A stretch of DNA of 24,137 nucleotides, from assembly GCA_920105805.1 (NCBI GenBank), contig CAKKTI010000335.1, positions 1-24,137 on the forward strand, read 5' to 3'. The DNA is from Condylostoma magnum (Eukaryota; Ciliophora; Heterotrichea; Heterotrichida; Condylostomatidae). Below are positions 1-11,593 of the stretch, piece by piece. The position numbers were made by a program, and so were the translations under genes. A model generated the notes under the pieces. The model made no database searches, had not been told where the DNA came from, and saw only the letters and a program-made list of their open reading frames with translations. Position 1 is the first letter of the stretch, and every line of letters begins with the position of its first letter.

Positions 1-176
1 GTATTTGTGTCATTATTAGAATAAAAGGAGTTAGCGTCTAACTATAATTGTACAGATTATTAGTTATCATTAGTATTGGTTCAAGATTCCAAAAATATTC
101 AATCTATTCCAAGCTGTTATGTGAAATCTTCAGAATGATGTGTAGTAGTTTCATTAGATGAGTTTTTAGTTGCCAT
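1..176 (-). CDS. C2H2 zinc-finger array gene 0, N-terminal part only
   Basis: This is the 5' end of a tenth paralog; the rest lies left of the window. It starts at an ATG read on the minus strand from 176 and reads about 58 codons to the edge with UAA/UAG as Gln. It has the family N-terminus: a short Ser/Asn/Thr-rich start, then FTQQL, then the box QLDANS shared by most members. Two in-frame UGA codons (99-101 and 81-83) lie in the variable stretch between FTQQL and the box, where gene A has Gln and Glu. No finger is visible in this part. The start was chosen because the same leader and first codons recur in all ten genes. Family membership is clear; whether the full gene is intact is unknown. 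Confidence 0.8.
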
Positions 177-853
177 CTAAATTTATTAATTTTTAAATAA
201 TACCCATGATAATTGCATTATTTGAATGAAAACTAGACTACATTATGTAACTTATAGAGACTAGCAAGCAGGGCATATCATAATAATGATATTAGAATTA
301 TAACTATTCTAAAATACTTTTTTCCTTATATACTACGTTGAGGTTTATCTAATATTTGTAATTTTTAGTGAAATATCTATGTATCAATTACTAAAGAAGT
401 AAAGAAATATTAATCTTAGATATAAGACAAACTTGATAGAGAAATAAATTCCCACAAATGCAATTTATTTTGCAAATTATCCTATATAACAGCTTTTGGT
501 AATTAAAGCACTATATTAACACATATTTAATAGAATATAAAAACTACCATAGAAAACAACTAAAAATAAGAGAATTAATGCATTTTTCTGTAATAAAATG
601 ATTTCTATCGAAAATGTTTTTAAGATATCTAGATCAGTTATGGTATATACCTATTTATTCATTACCAAAATAATTAGTCATAGAAAGGCTAATCAATAGA
701 AGCTACTTAAGGATATAAATAATAAACAAAATAATATTAAAAATCTAATTGAAGAATTGAATTATTGAAATTTAGGAAGTTAAAACAAATATTGTATTTA
801 GGAATGAATTCAACAATAAAAAAAGAGATTTATTATGTTAATGAACTATAATA
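177..853. other. A+T-rich spacer between genes A and 0
   Basis: This spacer lies 3' of gene A and 5' of gene 0. The part near 295-370 resembles the DNA upstream of gene G (about 18080-18150), as expected if gene and upstream spacer were duplicated together. Gene A's frame could be read on to a UGA at 659-661, but that extra stretch is A+T-rich, hydrophobic when translated and has no counterpart in the other copies. I see no other gene. Confidence 0.5.
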
Positions 854-2383
854 TTAAGAATAATTAATCTTATGCCAAATATCTAATACATAATTTGGTT
901 CATTCGACGTGCATAACCAGCAATTATTAAATTCATCATTTGAAAATAATAAAGATGTATTTCCATTGCTTTAACTCCTGAATAATAAATCATTTCCTAG
1001 ATGCCTTGATATAATATGATCTTTCAAAGACTAATCAATTGAAAAATTACTAAAACATTATTAAAAGCTAATAATATTTTACTCTAAATGATATTGTAAA
1101 TGTTGATTAAATTCAATTAAATCATTAAATTCTTAAACACAAAATTTACACAATAAATTTTCCTAGTTTTACCTATCAGCAAATAAAGCCTTATAATTAG
1201 TTTCCTATTTATTTTCAGCTATCTTTTACTTTTTGAGATTAACTTAGCATTAGAAATTCTTTTAATCCATTTCATCCGTATCTAAATCCTCATAAATGTC
1301 ATAGTTATGGCATAATCTCATGTGAGAAGTCAAGCTTTATATTGTATATTATTTTTCCCTACATATCATACATGGAAATTCCATTAGCTTTTAGTGCATT
1401 AGTATATGCTTTTATCACGAATTTTCATCTAGAAAATATTTATTACAGAATGTACAATTATATTACATTCCTTTCTTATGAGAGTTATATTGAATAAAGC
1501 CGGCTTAAATAGTTAACTTACTCTATTTCTCACGTCCATGAACTTTTAAATGTCTTCAAAGACTTTTACTTGTTTTATAAACTTTATCACACTAATTACA
1601 AGCAAATTATCTTGGTCCATGTGACTATTTATGGTAAACAAAAGAAGACCTTCATTTAAAACTCCTTGAGCATATATCACATTAATAGCTTTTCTCATCG
1701 ACATGTACTAATTAGTGTTTCTTATAGCTATCCCAAGCTTAGAATACTTTACTGCATATTTCACATTAGTATACAGTTTTATTGGGATCATTAATATACT
1801 GTCAGTGTAGTTTCATGTGCTATTCATACTTTTCTTTTGTTTAAAAGTTTAAACCGCATTCTTCACAAGTGAACTTCATTAATTTATGTCATCTTTTATG
1901 AGTATTTAAGCCTTATCTTTATTTAAAGGATTTATTACAAATATTACAGTAAAAAGTATGCACATGCTCGTTTAAATGGCTTATTGAATCAAATGATTAC
2001 GAGCATTTTTTACAGTTAAAAGACTAGTTTTGTTCTTTGTCCTCTTTGTTTGAAGTTTATTTAGAAATTTGTTCGTTTTACTCTTAAAATGCAATGGAAT
2101 TCTCATTAGGAACAATATGACCTTCAAGTTCCTAAGATTCAGGAAATCCTTCATGATAATATGAGCATATTTACGGTTTATTTAAGTCTTAGGTTGAATT
2201 TTATGTATCTATGTTATTATCTTAAAAATACAAGGAGTTAGTGTCTAACGAAGATTATACAGATTAGTACTTATCATTAGTATTGCTCTCAGATTACTAT
2301 AATACTTAATTCATTTCAAGTTGCTATGGAAAATCATCAGATGAATGCGAAACTGCTTGACTAGATGAATTTTAATCTGCCAT
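854..2383 (-). CDS. C2H2 zinc-finger protein, array gene A
   Basis: About 509 residues, read without frameshift. The N-terminal 110 residues are Gln/Asn/Ser-rich and include the box SLDTNS. Finger 1 is degenerate (ICSYYHEGF keeps one Cys). Fingers 2-9 follow with their Cys and His pairs kept, for example YQCEIC with HQLVH and FTCEECG. A Gln-rich spacer follows, then CKFC with HLQYH (finger 10, here intact). Finger 11 and the first half of the C-terminal Cys pair have lost Cys, but CWLC is kept. Five in-frame UGA codons occur (1889-1891, 1802-1804, 1652-1654, 1556-1558, 1415-1417). The last aligns with a UGG Trp in genes B, D, E, F and G. Likely a nucleic-acid-binding protein; the target is unknown. 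The end is the UAA shortly after LDIW, where similarity to paralogs fades. If only UGA terminates, the end is at 659. Confidence 0.85.
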
Positions 2384-2400
2384 CTATATTTATTATATTA
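2384..2400 (-). promoter_or_regulatory. Conserved A+T-rich leader just upstream of the start codon
   Basis: On the minus strand each gene of the array is preceded by a variant of AATAATAAATATAG directly before ATG. Equivalent sites end at 177, 2384, 4688, 7484, 10022, 13133, 15392, 17979, 20217 and 22124. Farther upstream the copies diverge quickly. Conservation next to the ATG supports these start codons and may mark a short 5' UTR or core promoter; that role is inferred. Confidence 0.45.
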
Positions 2401-3109
2401 AAGGGTTTTGCATTTATTTTTAAAGACCATTAATGGAAACTATATCATGAAGGCTTAACCCTTATTGGTAAATTGTTTTGTTTATCTTTAAATATGAATA
2501 CAAACAAACTGGTATTAATTACCACTATTATAAAAATTACCCAATATTATAGATAAACTACTTTCTTATTATATCATTTATAACCTTTCTCGTCATTGCA
2601 ATATTTTATTGTATTTACTATTTGTCTTCCGATTATCAATTTCGTAGCATGCTTGATCTCTATAAGTAGCTATTTATGTATTTGTTATAAACTAAAATCA
2701 AAACTATTCTCTATCTCCAAATTAATTCTATAAAAGCATTTTATAAAAACTAGCAAATAAAGTGTTGATAAAATGGTAATTCTGATAGCAGGTGTAAAAC
2801 AAGTAGACAATATAAGTGAGTTGTAAATGAACAGAAAGTAACAATGTACATTTAAATTATGGAAAAGTTGATCTCAAATAAGGACACAAAATGGATAAAA
2901 AGTAATTAATACTCAATCGAGACAGATTATTCGTGTCAAAAATACGAACTGATAATTCAAACATAATTTTCATGATGCATTAAATCAGTATGATTAAGAT
3001 AGAATAATTATATATTAAGGAGCGTCGTATTGTTAGTAAATTCCGCTTTGTATAGCGAATGGAAGAAAATGAAGGTATATTCAAAATATGCTAATATAAT
3101 AGAAATAAA
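2384..3109. other. A+T-rich spacer between genes B and A
   Basis: This spacer is 5' of gene A and 3' of gene B. The part next to gene B (about 2925-3109) matches the DNA 3' of gene D (about 8225-8440) and belongs to the B/D duplication. The part near 2384-2400 is the family leader. Nothing else recognisable was seen. Confidence 0.5.
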
Positions 3110-3131
3110 TTATATTAATAAACTACTAAAG
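3109..3131 (-). promoter_or_regulatory. Conserved 3'-end element, copy at gene B
   Basis: A 23-base stretch at the end of gene B is identical to 16385-16407 at the end of gene G. Shorter matches lie at 13838-13853 (gene F) and around 18730-18741 (gene H). On the coding strand its core is AGTAGTTTATTAATATAA. It lies where protein similarity ends, so it could hold the termination codon and a 3'-end processing signal. The role is inferred from position only. Confidence 0.4.
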
Positions 3132-4687
3132 TAAAATAATTCTATATCTAATGAATAGCCTTTGTTATCTGTGCAATTTGATCCATGATTATAACATAGT
3201 CAGCAATTATTAGTCTCATGAGATATATTATTTGAGGGTAATTAGGATGTCGTATCATTATTTTAACTAAAACAGTTTCTACATAATACATCACTTCTTT
3301 AATGTCTTGATGTAATATGGTCTTTTAAAGACTAATCAATTGAAAGTATTTTTAAACATAATGAACAATAAATAATATTTTCCTCTGAATGATTTTACAG
3401 ATGTTGATTAAATTAAATATCATTATTAAACTCTACATTGCAACATTACAAACTTTTAGAGTATGATTCATTAGTATATCCTTAATTTTCATATTCCATA
3501 GCACGATTTTCCTACTAAACTGCATTTTAATTGCTATCTTAATATTTCAAAGTTACTTATTAGCTATCTAAATCATTATGAATGTTGTATTCATGTACCA
3601 CTTTCATATGAGAAGTCAAATTATATGGTGTATATTATTTCTCCATACATGAAATACAAGGAAATTCAATTAACATTTAATGCCTTGATGTGTGCTAAAA
3701 CCACGAAGTATCATTTTAAAATTGTTAACAGCAGAATGAACATTCATATCATATCATTTCCTAATGCGAATTTATCTTATTTTTTGCAACTTTTAAATTA
3801 TTCTAAAACTTTTATTCAAAATATTATTAATGTTTTTTTAGTCTTCTTTCTGTTTTAAAATCTTTACCACATTCTTTACAATGAAGTTATTTTTGTGTAT
3901 GCAACTCTAAATGATAAACTAAAGATTCCTTTCATTTAAATCGTTTTTAGCAAATATTACATTCAAAATCTTTCTTATCAGTATGAGCTCGCAAATGGGT
4001 TTAATAGGATGATCTATATTTGTACATTTACCCACATATTTAGCATTAAATTATATTTTTATTATCTTATTTTGCTAATTGTAAATGTAATTTTTTATGC
4101 TGTTCAAATTTTGATTAGACTTAAAAGCTTTTACCACATTCTTTACAAGTAAAATTACTTCTTGAATGCCTGGCTTTATGAGCAACTAAGTATTTTTTTT
4201 TATTAAAGGATTTTTTACAAATATCACAGTTAAAAGTATTTTTAAGCTTATGTGTGCGTAAATGCTCAACTAAGTTGCTCTTTAGATAAAATGATTAGAG
4301 GCATGTTTGGCATTAAAAAGGTTATTCATTCTCTGTATTTTAAGTTTATTTGTCGATTTATTCATTTTACTCTTTAGATATAATGGCACTTTTATGCTAA
4401 AGAATATGACGTTAAAGTTGTATTGGCTCAGTAAATACTTTATTGCATTATGAACATGTTAATGATTTACTTTAATTTCATTGTATCGAATTTTATGTTG
4501 AGTTTTGTATATTTATTGAATTAGCTGTAGAATATAGGATTTTAGCGTCTAACTGAAATTATGTACATTCTTTGTTATCTTTTATATTACTTCCAGATTC
4601 CAAAAATATTTGATTGCTTTAAGGATAATAGGGACCATCATCGAAATAATTAGTAGAGCCTTGATTAGATGAATTTTAATCTGCCAT
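3110..4687 (-). CDS. C2H2 zinc-finger protein, array gene B
   Basis: About 525 residues in one frame. The box is QLDAKI. Finger 1 is classical: CSQC at residues 78-81 with His at 94 and 98 and spacing C-x2-C-x12-H-x3-H. Fingers 2-9 follow, including NCDIC, FTCKECGKSF, QCQICG and CNIC. An HTDKKDFEC linker between two fingers resembles the Krüppel TGEKP-type linker. The tail has CRNC and CxLC motifs. Four in-frame UGA codons occur: 4478-4480, 3932-3934 (finger motif FK-UGA-KESL), 3749-3751 and 3200-3202. The last lies inside the C-terminal CxLC motif, where genes A, D, E, G and H have UGG. The closest relative is gene D, including the flanks. The chosen end is a UAA inside the conserved 3' element; the next in-frame UGA is at 2957-2959. 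Confidence 0.87.
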
Positions 4688-5360
4688 TTAAATTTATTAT
4701 GGCTTTTGTATAATTTTTTAAAGATTAGTAATATTAATGTAAACTACACCACATTAATTATAACTATTAGAAACTTTCATAAGACTCATTTTAGTAACAG
4801 AATTCTATAGAATAGTATCAAGTACTAATCGACAGGATATAAGATGTAGTTTTTAAACTAAATATCCTAATCACCTTTTCATATGCTCTGAAGCTGACTT
4901 ATTTGTATTGCTTACTATAGATCGATGAAATACAAAATCTACATTTTTTGAAGTCAATCTGTTACAAAATATACTTTCAATATTCCTAGGTGCTCCTAAC
5001 AGCTTACAACAAAAATAAGCAAGTTATAGCTTAAAAGCCTTTAAATACCTGCATTTCTAAACGTTAGATGGCTTGAGTTCCTGAAAGACTAGATAAATTA
5101 TTCAAAACAAAATCAATTATAAAGATTTACTTGAAGAACTAAGAGAGTATAGAGATGGTGCAGATTCTTTAAGAGGAAAATAAGATACAAATTAACTTAA
5201 TACTGCTATATGAATATAGTATTCCAACTATTCGGAAAGTGATTAGTTGGAGAATATTGCAGGATATGATAATAATACAGAGGCTGTTGTTCTAAATATA
5301 GAGATTTTTGAGGCGACTAATTTGATCTTTATTCATGTATAAGCTTTCTGCTACTGGGCC
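4688..5360. other. Spacer upstream of gene B, shared with gene D
   Basis: The stretch from about 4770 to 5270 is recognisably similar to 10600-11170 upstream of gene D, so it was copied with the gene. On the plus strand near 5110-5190 a short open stretch reads DLLEELREY and continues for about 30 codons. In the second copy the matching frame is disrupted, so I do not call it a gene. Confidence 0.5.
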
Positions 5361-5710
5361 ATAGTGTTTTTTATTTTACTCAGTTTATTTCATATGAGAA
5401 GCCAAATTTTATGGTGTATATGATTCCTTACTACATATAATGCAATAATATTCCATCTAATGCATTGTTATATGCTATTATCAAAGAGTATCTCCTTAAA
5501 ACGATTAATTACAGAATTTACACTTATATAATTTCGTAATCAGTTTTAACTAAAAGATCAATTTACACTAATTCTAGCGATTAGTAAGTTTTTAATGCCA
5601 TTCAAACTTCTTTATGTTCTGAAATCATTAACACATTCTTTAGTTATTCTTATTCGTGCAATTCTCTATGAGAAGTTAAATCATTCTTTTAGTATTATCA
5701 ACACGGATAA
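5361..5710 (-). pseudogene. Relic of a zinc-finger array gene (two fingers left)
   Basis: On the minus strand, fragments match the middle and C-terminal part of the array proteins. One clear block (about 5370-5530) reads YKCKFCNQSF, then a GDTL-UGA-QQH segment and YYCIICSKESYTPQNL, which correspond to fingers 8 and 9. Upstream of it, pieces like the finger 6-7 region (ELHE-like and KECV) lie in different frames, so the copy is broken there. No N-terminal region and no C-terminal tail were found. It is most like gene I, sharing the GDTL sequence. It sits in the extra-long gap between B and C and is best read as a dead array member. Its UGA falls on the position that is UGG (Trp) in five intact paralogs. 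Confidence 0.7.
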
Positions 5711-5977
5711 AATTACTATTAAATATCAGATAAAGATATATTTTAAAATATTAAGTGAGGAATAAAAAATATGTTTCTAACTTTGATAGAAGAATTCACA
5801 GTAAATTCATTTATTTTTGTAGCAATACTTAATTGTTGGAAATGGAACAAAAGATTATGTAAGATAGGCTTATAAGAAGTTTAACTAATTTCAAAGCTTA
5901 TAGGAATTATATTATATGAATGCTTTAACAAATTGAATAAATTGGAAGTATTTTAAGAGAGTAGTATTATAAGAAAG
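5711..5977. other. A+T-rich spacer 3' of gene C
   Basis: Nothing recognisable was seen here. Similarity to the array proteins stops at the edge of gene C. Confidence 0.35.
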
Positions 5978-7483
5978 TTAATAAGTAAATGAATTATGCC
6001 AAATATCTAATACATAATATTTGCTATCCTTGTAATTTGATGTACATTCATTATATGGCTGTCAATTATTAGTTTCAGTTTGAGTAGATACATTAGTTAG
6101 CAATTAGGATGCATTTCCATCGTTTAAATCTTATTTTTAGCTCAAACAGTTTTTACATAATGAATCATTTTCAAGATGTTTTGATATAACACAATCTTTA
6201 TAGTGTTGATCAATTAAGAAGTTGCTGAAACATAAGGAACATTGAGTAGTATTCTAATTATTTTGCAGATGCTAGTTAGGTTTAAGTTCGTTATTAGATT
6301 CTAAGGGGCCGATTATACGTAATTAATTCTTATGTTATACAGTGCTAGTTTATTTTTGATTATTAATACCAACTACTGACTCTTTTTAAATTAGTTAGTT
6401 AGTATTTAAATCATTCTGAATGTTGTGAGTTTATTTAATATGAGATGTCAAATTTTATGATGTATATTATTTTTCCATGCATATAATACATGGATATTCC
6501 TTCTACTTTTAATGCATTGATATATGCTAATATCACAAAGTGTCATCTAAAAATTATGAACTACAAAATGTGCATTTATATTATTGATTATCATCTTGAA
6601 TCTGCTTTAAGTCAACTTAAGGCGAGAAATTTAACAACTTCTAGCCTCTATATTAGTGTAGTAGTTAATGTTTCTTAATACTTTATTATCTTTTAAAAAC
6701 CCTACCGCATTCTATACAAGGGTATTATTTGGGTTCGTGCGACTGTTTATGCCTAATTAAAGATAGCTTTCATTTAAAACATTTTTAGCATATATTACAT
6801 TGGAAATCCTTCCTATTGGTATGAACTATTTAATGCTTCTAGAATGTCAATTGATTTCAGAATCCTTTCCCACATATTTAACATAAAAATTCCATTTTAT
6901 AGGGATTATTCATTTTCTCCAAATGTAATTTCTTATGTTCTTCAAACTTGTCTTATTTTTAAAAGTTTCTACCACATTCCTTACAAGTAAACTTACTTCG
7001 TTCATGTCTTATTTTATGAGCATTTAAATAACTTCTCAGTCTAAAAGATTTGTTGCAAATATTACAAATAAAACCATCTGGAAAATTATGTGCAATTGCA
7101 TGTTATTTGAGATTGCTTTCTGAATAAAATGATTGTCAGCATATTTCACACTTATAAAGCTTATTTAATTCATTATTCTCTGCATTTAAACTTTATTTGT
7201 TAATTTGCTAATCTTCAGATACATTTTTAAGAGGAATAATATGATTTTCTAGCTTCTATGATTCAACAAATACTTAATTAGAGCATGTTAAGTCTTAAAT
7301 TGGCATTTATGTATTTATTATATTCTTTTTAGAATACAAGGAGTTAGCGTCTAACTAAAATTAAACAGATTATTAGCTATCATTAGTATTACTTCCAGAT
7401 TCCAATAATATTTGACTTTTTACAACTTGGTATGGATAATCATTTGATTAATTGAAAGCTCTTTGATTAGATTAATTTTCCAT
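5978..7483 (-). CDS. C2H2 zinc-finger protein, array gene C
   Basis: About 501 residues in one open frame. It has the box QLDANS. Finger 1 is degenerate (TCSNQVF has lost the second Cys). Finger 2 is KCEIC-UGA-QSF, and fingers 3-9 are intact, including FICNIC, FTCKECGRNF, FLCQICGKGF, QCNIC and PCIECGRVF. Finger 10 has lost its Cys pair. CSLC of finger 11 remains but its His spacing is poor. The tail keeps CKNC but has lost CWLC. In-frame UGA codons lie at 7136-7138, 6857-6859, 6770-6772, 6533-6535 and 6062-6064. The codon at 6533 aligns with UGG in five paralogs. The end is the UAA eight codons after LDIW. Loss of several C-terminal metal ligands suggests relaxed constraint on that part. Confidence 0.85.
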
Positions 7484-8440
7484 CTATATTTATTATCAAT
7501 AATAGTTTATGTAACAATTATGAAAGATTCCTGTATTACAAATTATATAAAATAATTGGGATAATCATAAATGGATTAAATAATTAAATTGATGAGCAAT
7601 ACGTATTTGGATCTTATTGTAACTTATTAATTAAACCATACAGGAATTTACCTTAATATTTGTAATATTGTAACTTAATAATGTAAGTATTAGATGGAAG
7701 ACAAATAATAAATTATTTTCTAACCAATCAAGCTAATGCATTATAAAGCAAATTCAAATGTATTATTTGCATATGAGGCTAAAATAATGAAAGTATATAG
7801 AATAAAAAGATTTTAATCAGCTAATTATATGAAAAAATACTTCAATAACTTGTTCGTTTACAGTTAAATTAATGAGTGTATATGGATAACTGGCTGTCTG
7901 ATGAATTGTTCATTTATAGCTGAATTAATAGGACTAAATATACATATTTAATGATTATGAATATACACTGCTTTATTAGAAGTTATATTCAATTGTAGCA
8001 TAGTTAAATTCTAGTGATATGATTTCTATCATTTAGTCAAAAATAATAGTTACTATATATAGAAAGAAGATTAAAATTAACTTATAATTTACCATAAAAG
8101 CTTGAAAGCAATCGGCTAATTTTAGTATTCGGAACCAATATCAATAACTTATTATCCTTTCGATTTCCCTTCAATAAAGGCGAATTTATATTATGTTGGT
8201 CAGTATGAAAAATAATAAACACTAAGTGCAGTTATTTGTATCAAATATATGAATGAATAACTCTAGCATAATTTTCAGCAATTAGGATGTATTCGATCAG
8301 TATGGTTAAGATGTAATAATTTTATATTAAAAAGTAGTACATGGCTAGTTAATTTCTATAGGAATGAGTAATATTTTAGAAGTCTAGCAAATGAAATACA
8401 TATAAAAGAAATAAACTACTAAAACGAAATCATTCTATAT
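7484..8440. other. A+T-rich spacer between genes D and C
   Basis: This is 957 bases without a recognisable gene. The left part is the upstream region of gene C and carries faint similarity to upstream regions of other copies (near 7630-7700). The right part, about 8225-8440, matches the 3' flank of gene B. Confidence 0.45.
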
Positions 8441-10021
8441 CTAGCCTTTGTTATCTGTGCAATTTGGTGTATTATTAAAACATAGCCAGCAACTATTAGT
8501 TTCATTAGGTATATTATTTGAAGGTAATAACGATTCCCTATCATTATTCTAACTAAAACAACTCCCATATAATACACAACTTCTTTCATGCCTTAATATA
8601 ATATGATATTTTAAAGACTAATCAATTTAAAGTAACTTAAAACATAATGAACAAAGAATAATATTTTACTACGAATGATCTTACAGATGTTGATTAAGTT
8701 TAATTTGATTATTAAACTCTTCATTGCAACATTCTAAATTGCTAGAGTATTGATTACCAGTACATGAAACTACTTAATTGTAGCAATCTACAGCAGTGTT
8801 TTCCTATCAAACTGAATTTTAACTGCTATTTTGATATTCGAGTTTTTTTTAAGTGGTTTATTAACTATCTAAGTCATTAAAAATGTTGTATTCATGCACC
8901 AATTTCATATGGTAAGTCAAATTTTATGGTGCATATTATTTTTCCATACATGAAATACAAGGAAATCCAATTGACTTTTAATGGTCTGTCACATGTTAAT
9001 ACCACAAAGTATCATCTTAAAATAGTTAACTACAGAATGTACATTCATAATTCGTCACTTTATAATGCAAATGCTATTAAGTTTAATATTAGCTGTTATT
9101 TTAATTTGTTACAAGGTTCAACTTATTCAAAAGCTTAGATTAACAAGTTAATTTATGTCTTTATAGATTTTTTTTTGTTTGAAAGATTTAATCACATATT
9201 TTACAATTAAGTTTATTTTTCTTATGCACCTCTAAATGGTAAACTAATGATTCCTTTCATTTAAACCGTCTTTAGCAAATATTACATTATAAATTTTTCT
9301 TATTAGCATGTACCCGCAAATGTCTCTTATAATTTGATCCCTTTTAGTAACTTTACCCGCATATTTAACATTAAATCATAATTGCATTATGCTTTTTACG
9401 CAACTGTGAATGTACTTTCTTATGCTATTCAAATTTTGATTCAACTTAAAAGTTTTTACCACATTCTTTACAAGTAAAATTACTTCTTGCATGTCTGGCT
9501 TTATGAACATCTAAGTACCTTTTTATACTAAAGAATTTATTACAAATATCACAGTTGAATGTCTTTGGAGGTCTATGCGTACGAAAATGCTAATCTAAGT
9601 AACTCTTTGTATAAAATGATTAAGTGCAGATTAGACACTTGAAAGGTTAATCTGATTATTCATTCTCTGCATTTTGAGTTTATTTGCTAATTTATTCATT
9701 TTACTCCTAAGATATAGTTTCACTTTTATGATGAAGAATATGTCGTTCAAGTTGTATAGGCTCGGTGAATACTTTACTACATTATGAGCATGTTAATGAT
9801 TTACTTTAATTTTATTGTATCGAATTCTATGTTGAGTTTTGTATATTTATTGAGTTAGCCTTAGAATATGGGAATTTAGCGTCTAACTGAAATTATGCAT
9901 ATTATTAGTTATCTTTTGTATTACTTCCAGAATCTAAAGACATTTGATTGCTTTAAGGATGTTAGGAAGAATTATCATAATAATTTGTAGGGCTTTGGTT
10001 AGATGAATTTTAGTCTGCCAT
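8441..10021 (-). CDS. C2H2 zinc-finger protein, array gene D
   Basis: About 526 residues, the closest paralog of B. The box is QLDAKF. Finger 1 is intact (CSQCSKVF with HILHH). Fingers 2-6 follow, including FKCLIC, FNCDIC and FTCKECGKNF. The finger 7 region NCKICDQIF has an altered His pair. Fingers 8 and 9 (YECTFC, PCISC) are present, and finger 11 is ILCSLC. The tail has lost one Cys (LYGSC) but keeps CWLC, with UGG. Only two in-frame UGA codons occur: 9257-9259 in FK-UGA-KESL and 8807-8809 in the spacer. Compared with B, seven bases are missing after NCTDNKG, so the last residues are out of frame with the other copies. The end chosen is the first UAG after that point and is uncertain. Confidence 0.85.
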
Positions 10022-11593
10022 TTATATATATTATATCAATAGCGTTTGTATATATTTTGAAACGTTAGTAATATTAATGTATAAAACATCAAATATAACA
10101 TATAGGAAATATTAGTATCATTTAGACATTCAAAGTATAAGCATTAATTAGTTCAGGTTTTATTTAGTTGTAAAGCTATTAGTACATTAAAATTCACATT
10201 ATTTTAAATCGTATTGAAGTTTGCTACAGTGTGCGTTATTGCTAATGAATCTAGTTATATTCAATTACCTATTTTAAGTATCATCTTTGAAGATATTATT
10301 CAGGAGGGATGATAATAAAGGATCAATTTCAAAGGCCAATTAGAAATTCATTAGTATTAAATAATAAAAGCAAGCTTTAGCAATTATTCTAAACAGAAGA
10401 TATGCACAGATAATTTTATTAAATAAATTATAATATCTATCAGCCCTAAGTGACTTTATATCATGCATAAGAATATTGATGATTAGAGCTATTAAAGATA
10501 ATGTAGAGTCATGCTGATTGATTTAACCTTTTAGGCGTAGATAAACAATAATAACATAGAAGCTCTAAAAGTAAACTATTTGTATATTATTCCAATAATT
10601 TCTTGAAACTTCTAAGTCTTATTTTAGTAACCGATTTCTCTAGAATAGTTTTAAGCACTAATTAACAGGATATAAAATGCTATTTTTTAACTAAATATCA
10701 ACTACTGTAAACGTCTTATACACCTTCTCATATACTCTAAGTAGACTTATTAGTATTGCTTCGTATAAATCAATGCACCAAATACCCTAAGTAATCTATT
10801 ATATAATTTTCTAAAATGTACTTTTCAATATCCCTAGGCGCTCTTAACAGCCTCAAGATATTTACATTTATAAGCATTAGATGATTTGAATTCCTGGAGA
10901 TAGGAAGACCAGATAAAAGAATAATTATTTAAGACAAAATTAATAACAAATGATTAACCAGATTTATTTGAAGCATTGGAAGAAACTAAGAGAGTACAGA
11001 TTCTTTAGTTAGATACAAATTAACTTGATACTGCTGATATATGAATTAAGTATTTCAGCTAGTCTGAAAATGAATAAATTATTAATAAGATAATATTTCG
11101 GGGTATTATTAAGGAACTGAAAGACCTAAAACAGTAAACTATATTGACAATATTGGTAGCTGAGGAGTTATGGGCATAATGCTAATAATAAACAATAGTT
11201 ATGTATACTAGAAGTATATGCACGAAATACACTAATATATAATAAGCAATAATTTCATGCATAATTGGAACAGTTCTATTGATAAAAAGCATTAGGTATA
11301 AATCAAAATCACATAATAATTTTGATCTGTGAGTAAAGAAAATAGGCTAATAAATGCATAGAAAGATATTGAGGATGCTACAAAAGATAACAAGAGGCTG
11401 CTAAAACTATTTAATTTAATAAAATCATAGGGTTCTCTTTCATTTCTATATATAAAAAATGAAGTTAAGAAGTTTAAATGTTCCAATACTAGCTAATGAA
11501 AGTTTTAAAGGAGTGGACAATGCTATCTAATCGATATAAAATAGATGTATTTTAGGAGAATAATAAGGAAGAAAGTATTTCAATAAAATATTA
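10022..11593. other. Long spacer between genes E and D with a duplicated block
   Basis: The largest gap in the array. About 10600-11170 is similar to 4770-5270 upstream of gene B. Between the leader of D and that block lie roughly 500 bases (about 10090-10590) with no counterpart upstream of B. Bases 11170-11590 are unique. An 8-base inverted repeat (11302-11309 with 11319-11326) could form a small hairpin but is weak evidence for any function. I found no gene on either strand with UAR read as Gln. Confidence 0.5.
10090..10590. other. About 500 bp present upstream of D but absent upstream of B
   Basis: The 5' flanks of B and D match on both sides of this block (near 4690-4740 with 10022-10085, and 4770-5270 with 10600-11170), so the block was either inserted in D or deleted in B. 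Edges are approximate. I saw no clear terminal repeats and no coding frame. An internal eliminated sequence or a small non-autonomous element is possible but unproven. Confidence 0.4.

Larger units (their letters stand above)
2925..5270. repeat. Duplicated segment, copy 1 (gene B with flanks)
   Basis: Gene B and its flanks match gene D and its flanks (about 8225-11170). Similarity covers the 3' flank, the gene and the upstream DNA, so a single segment of roughly 2.4 kb was duplicated. B and D share features absent elsewhere in the array, such as QLDAK in the box and NCTDNKG in the tail. The intervening copy C is not part of this pair. Confidence 0.65.
8225..11170. repeat. Duplicated segment, copy 2 (gene D with flanks)
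   Basis: The counterpart of 2925-5270. It is longer because of the extra block at about 10090-10590. The two copies differ at many bases, so the duplication is not very recent. Confidence 0.65.

Noticed and set aside
1652-1654. UGA as selenocysteine
   Set aside because: The sites do not align with cysteine in paralogs, and no selenocysteine insertion element was seen. Alignment with UGG fits tryptophan.
3625-3858. Plus-strand standard-code ORFs of 60-105 codons at 3625-3858, 6490-6678, 8926-9138, 12745-12981, 14959-15234, 16907-17224 and 19874-20065
   Set aside because: They recur at the same place in each repeat because they are antisense to the zinc-finger genes. The minus-strand frame explains the conservation, including Cys and His spacing.
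5060-5300. Possible plus-strand gene fragment (DLLEELREY region) repeated near 10950-11100
   Set aside because: The two copies do not keep a common frame, and UGA codons and indels interrupt both. It is better seen as duplicated non-coding DNA.
11302-11326. Small inverted repeat that could be a terminator hairpin
   Set aside because: An 8-base arm in very A+T-rich DNA is expected by chance, and it does not lie at a gene end.
11292-11486. Minus-strand ORF of 64 codons in the D-E spacer
   Set aside because: It is A+T-rich, hydrophobic when translated, has no counterpart in other spacers, and is short enough to be chance.
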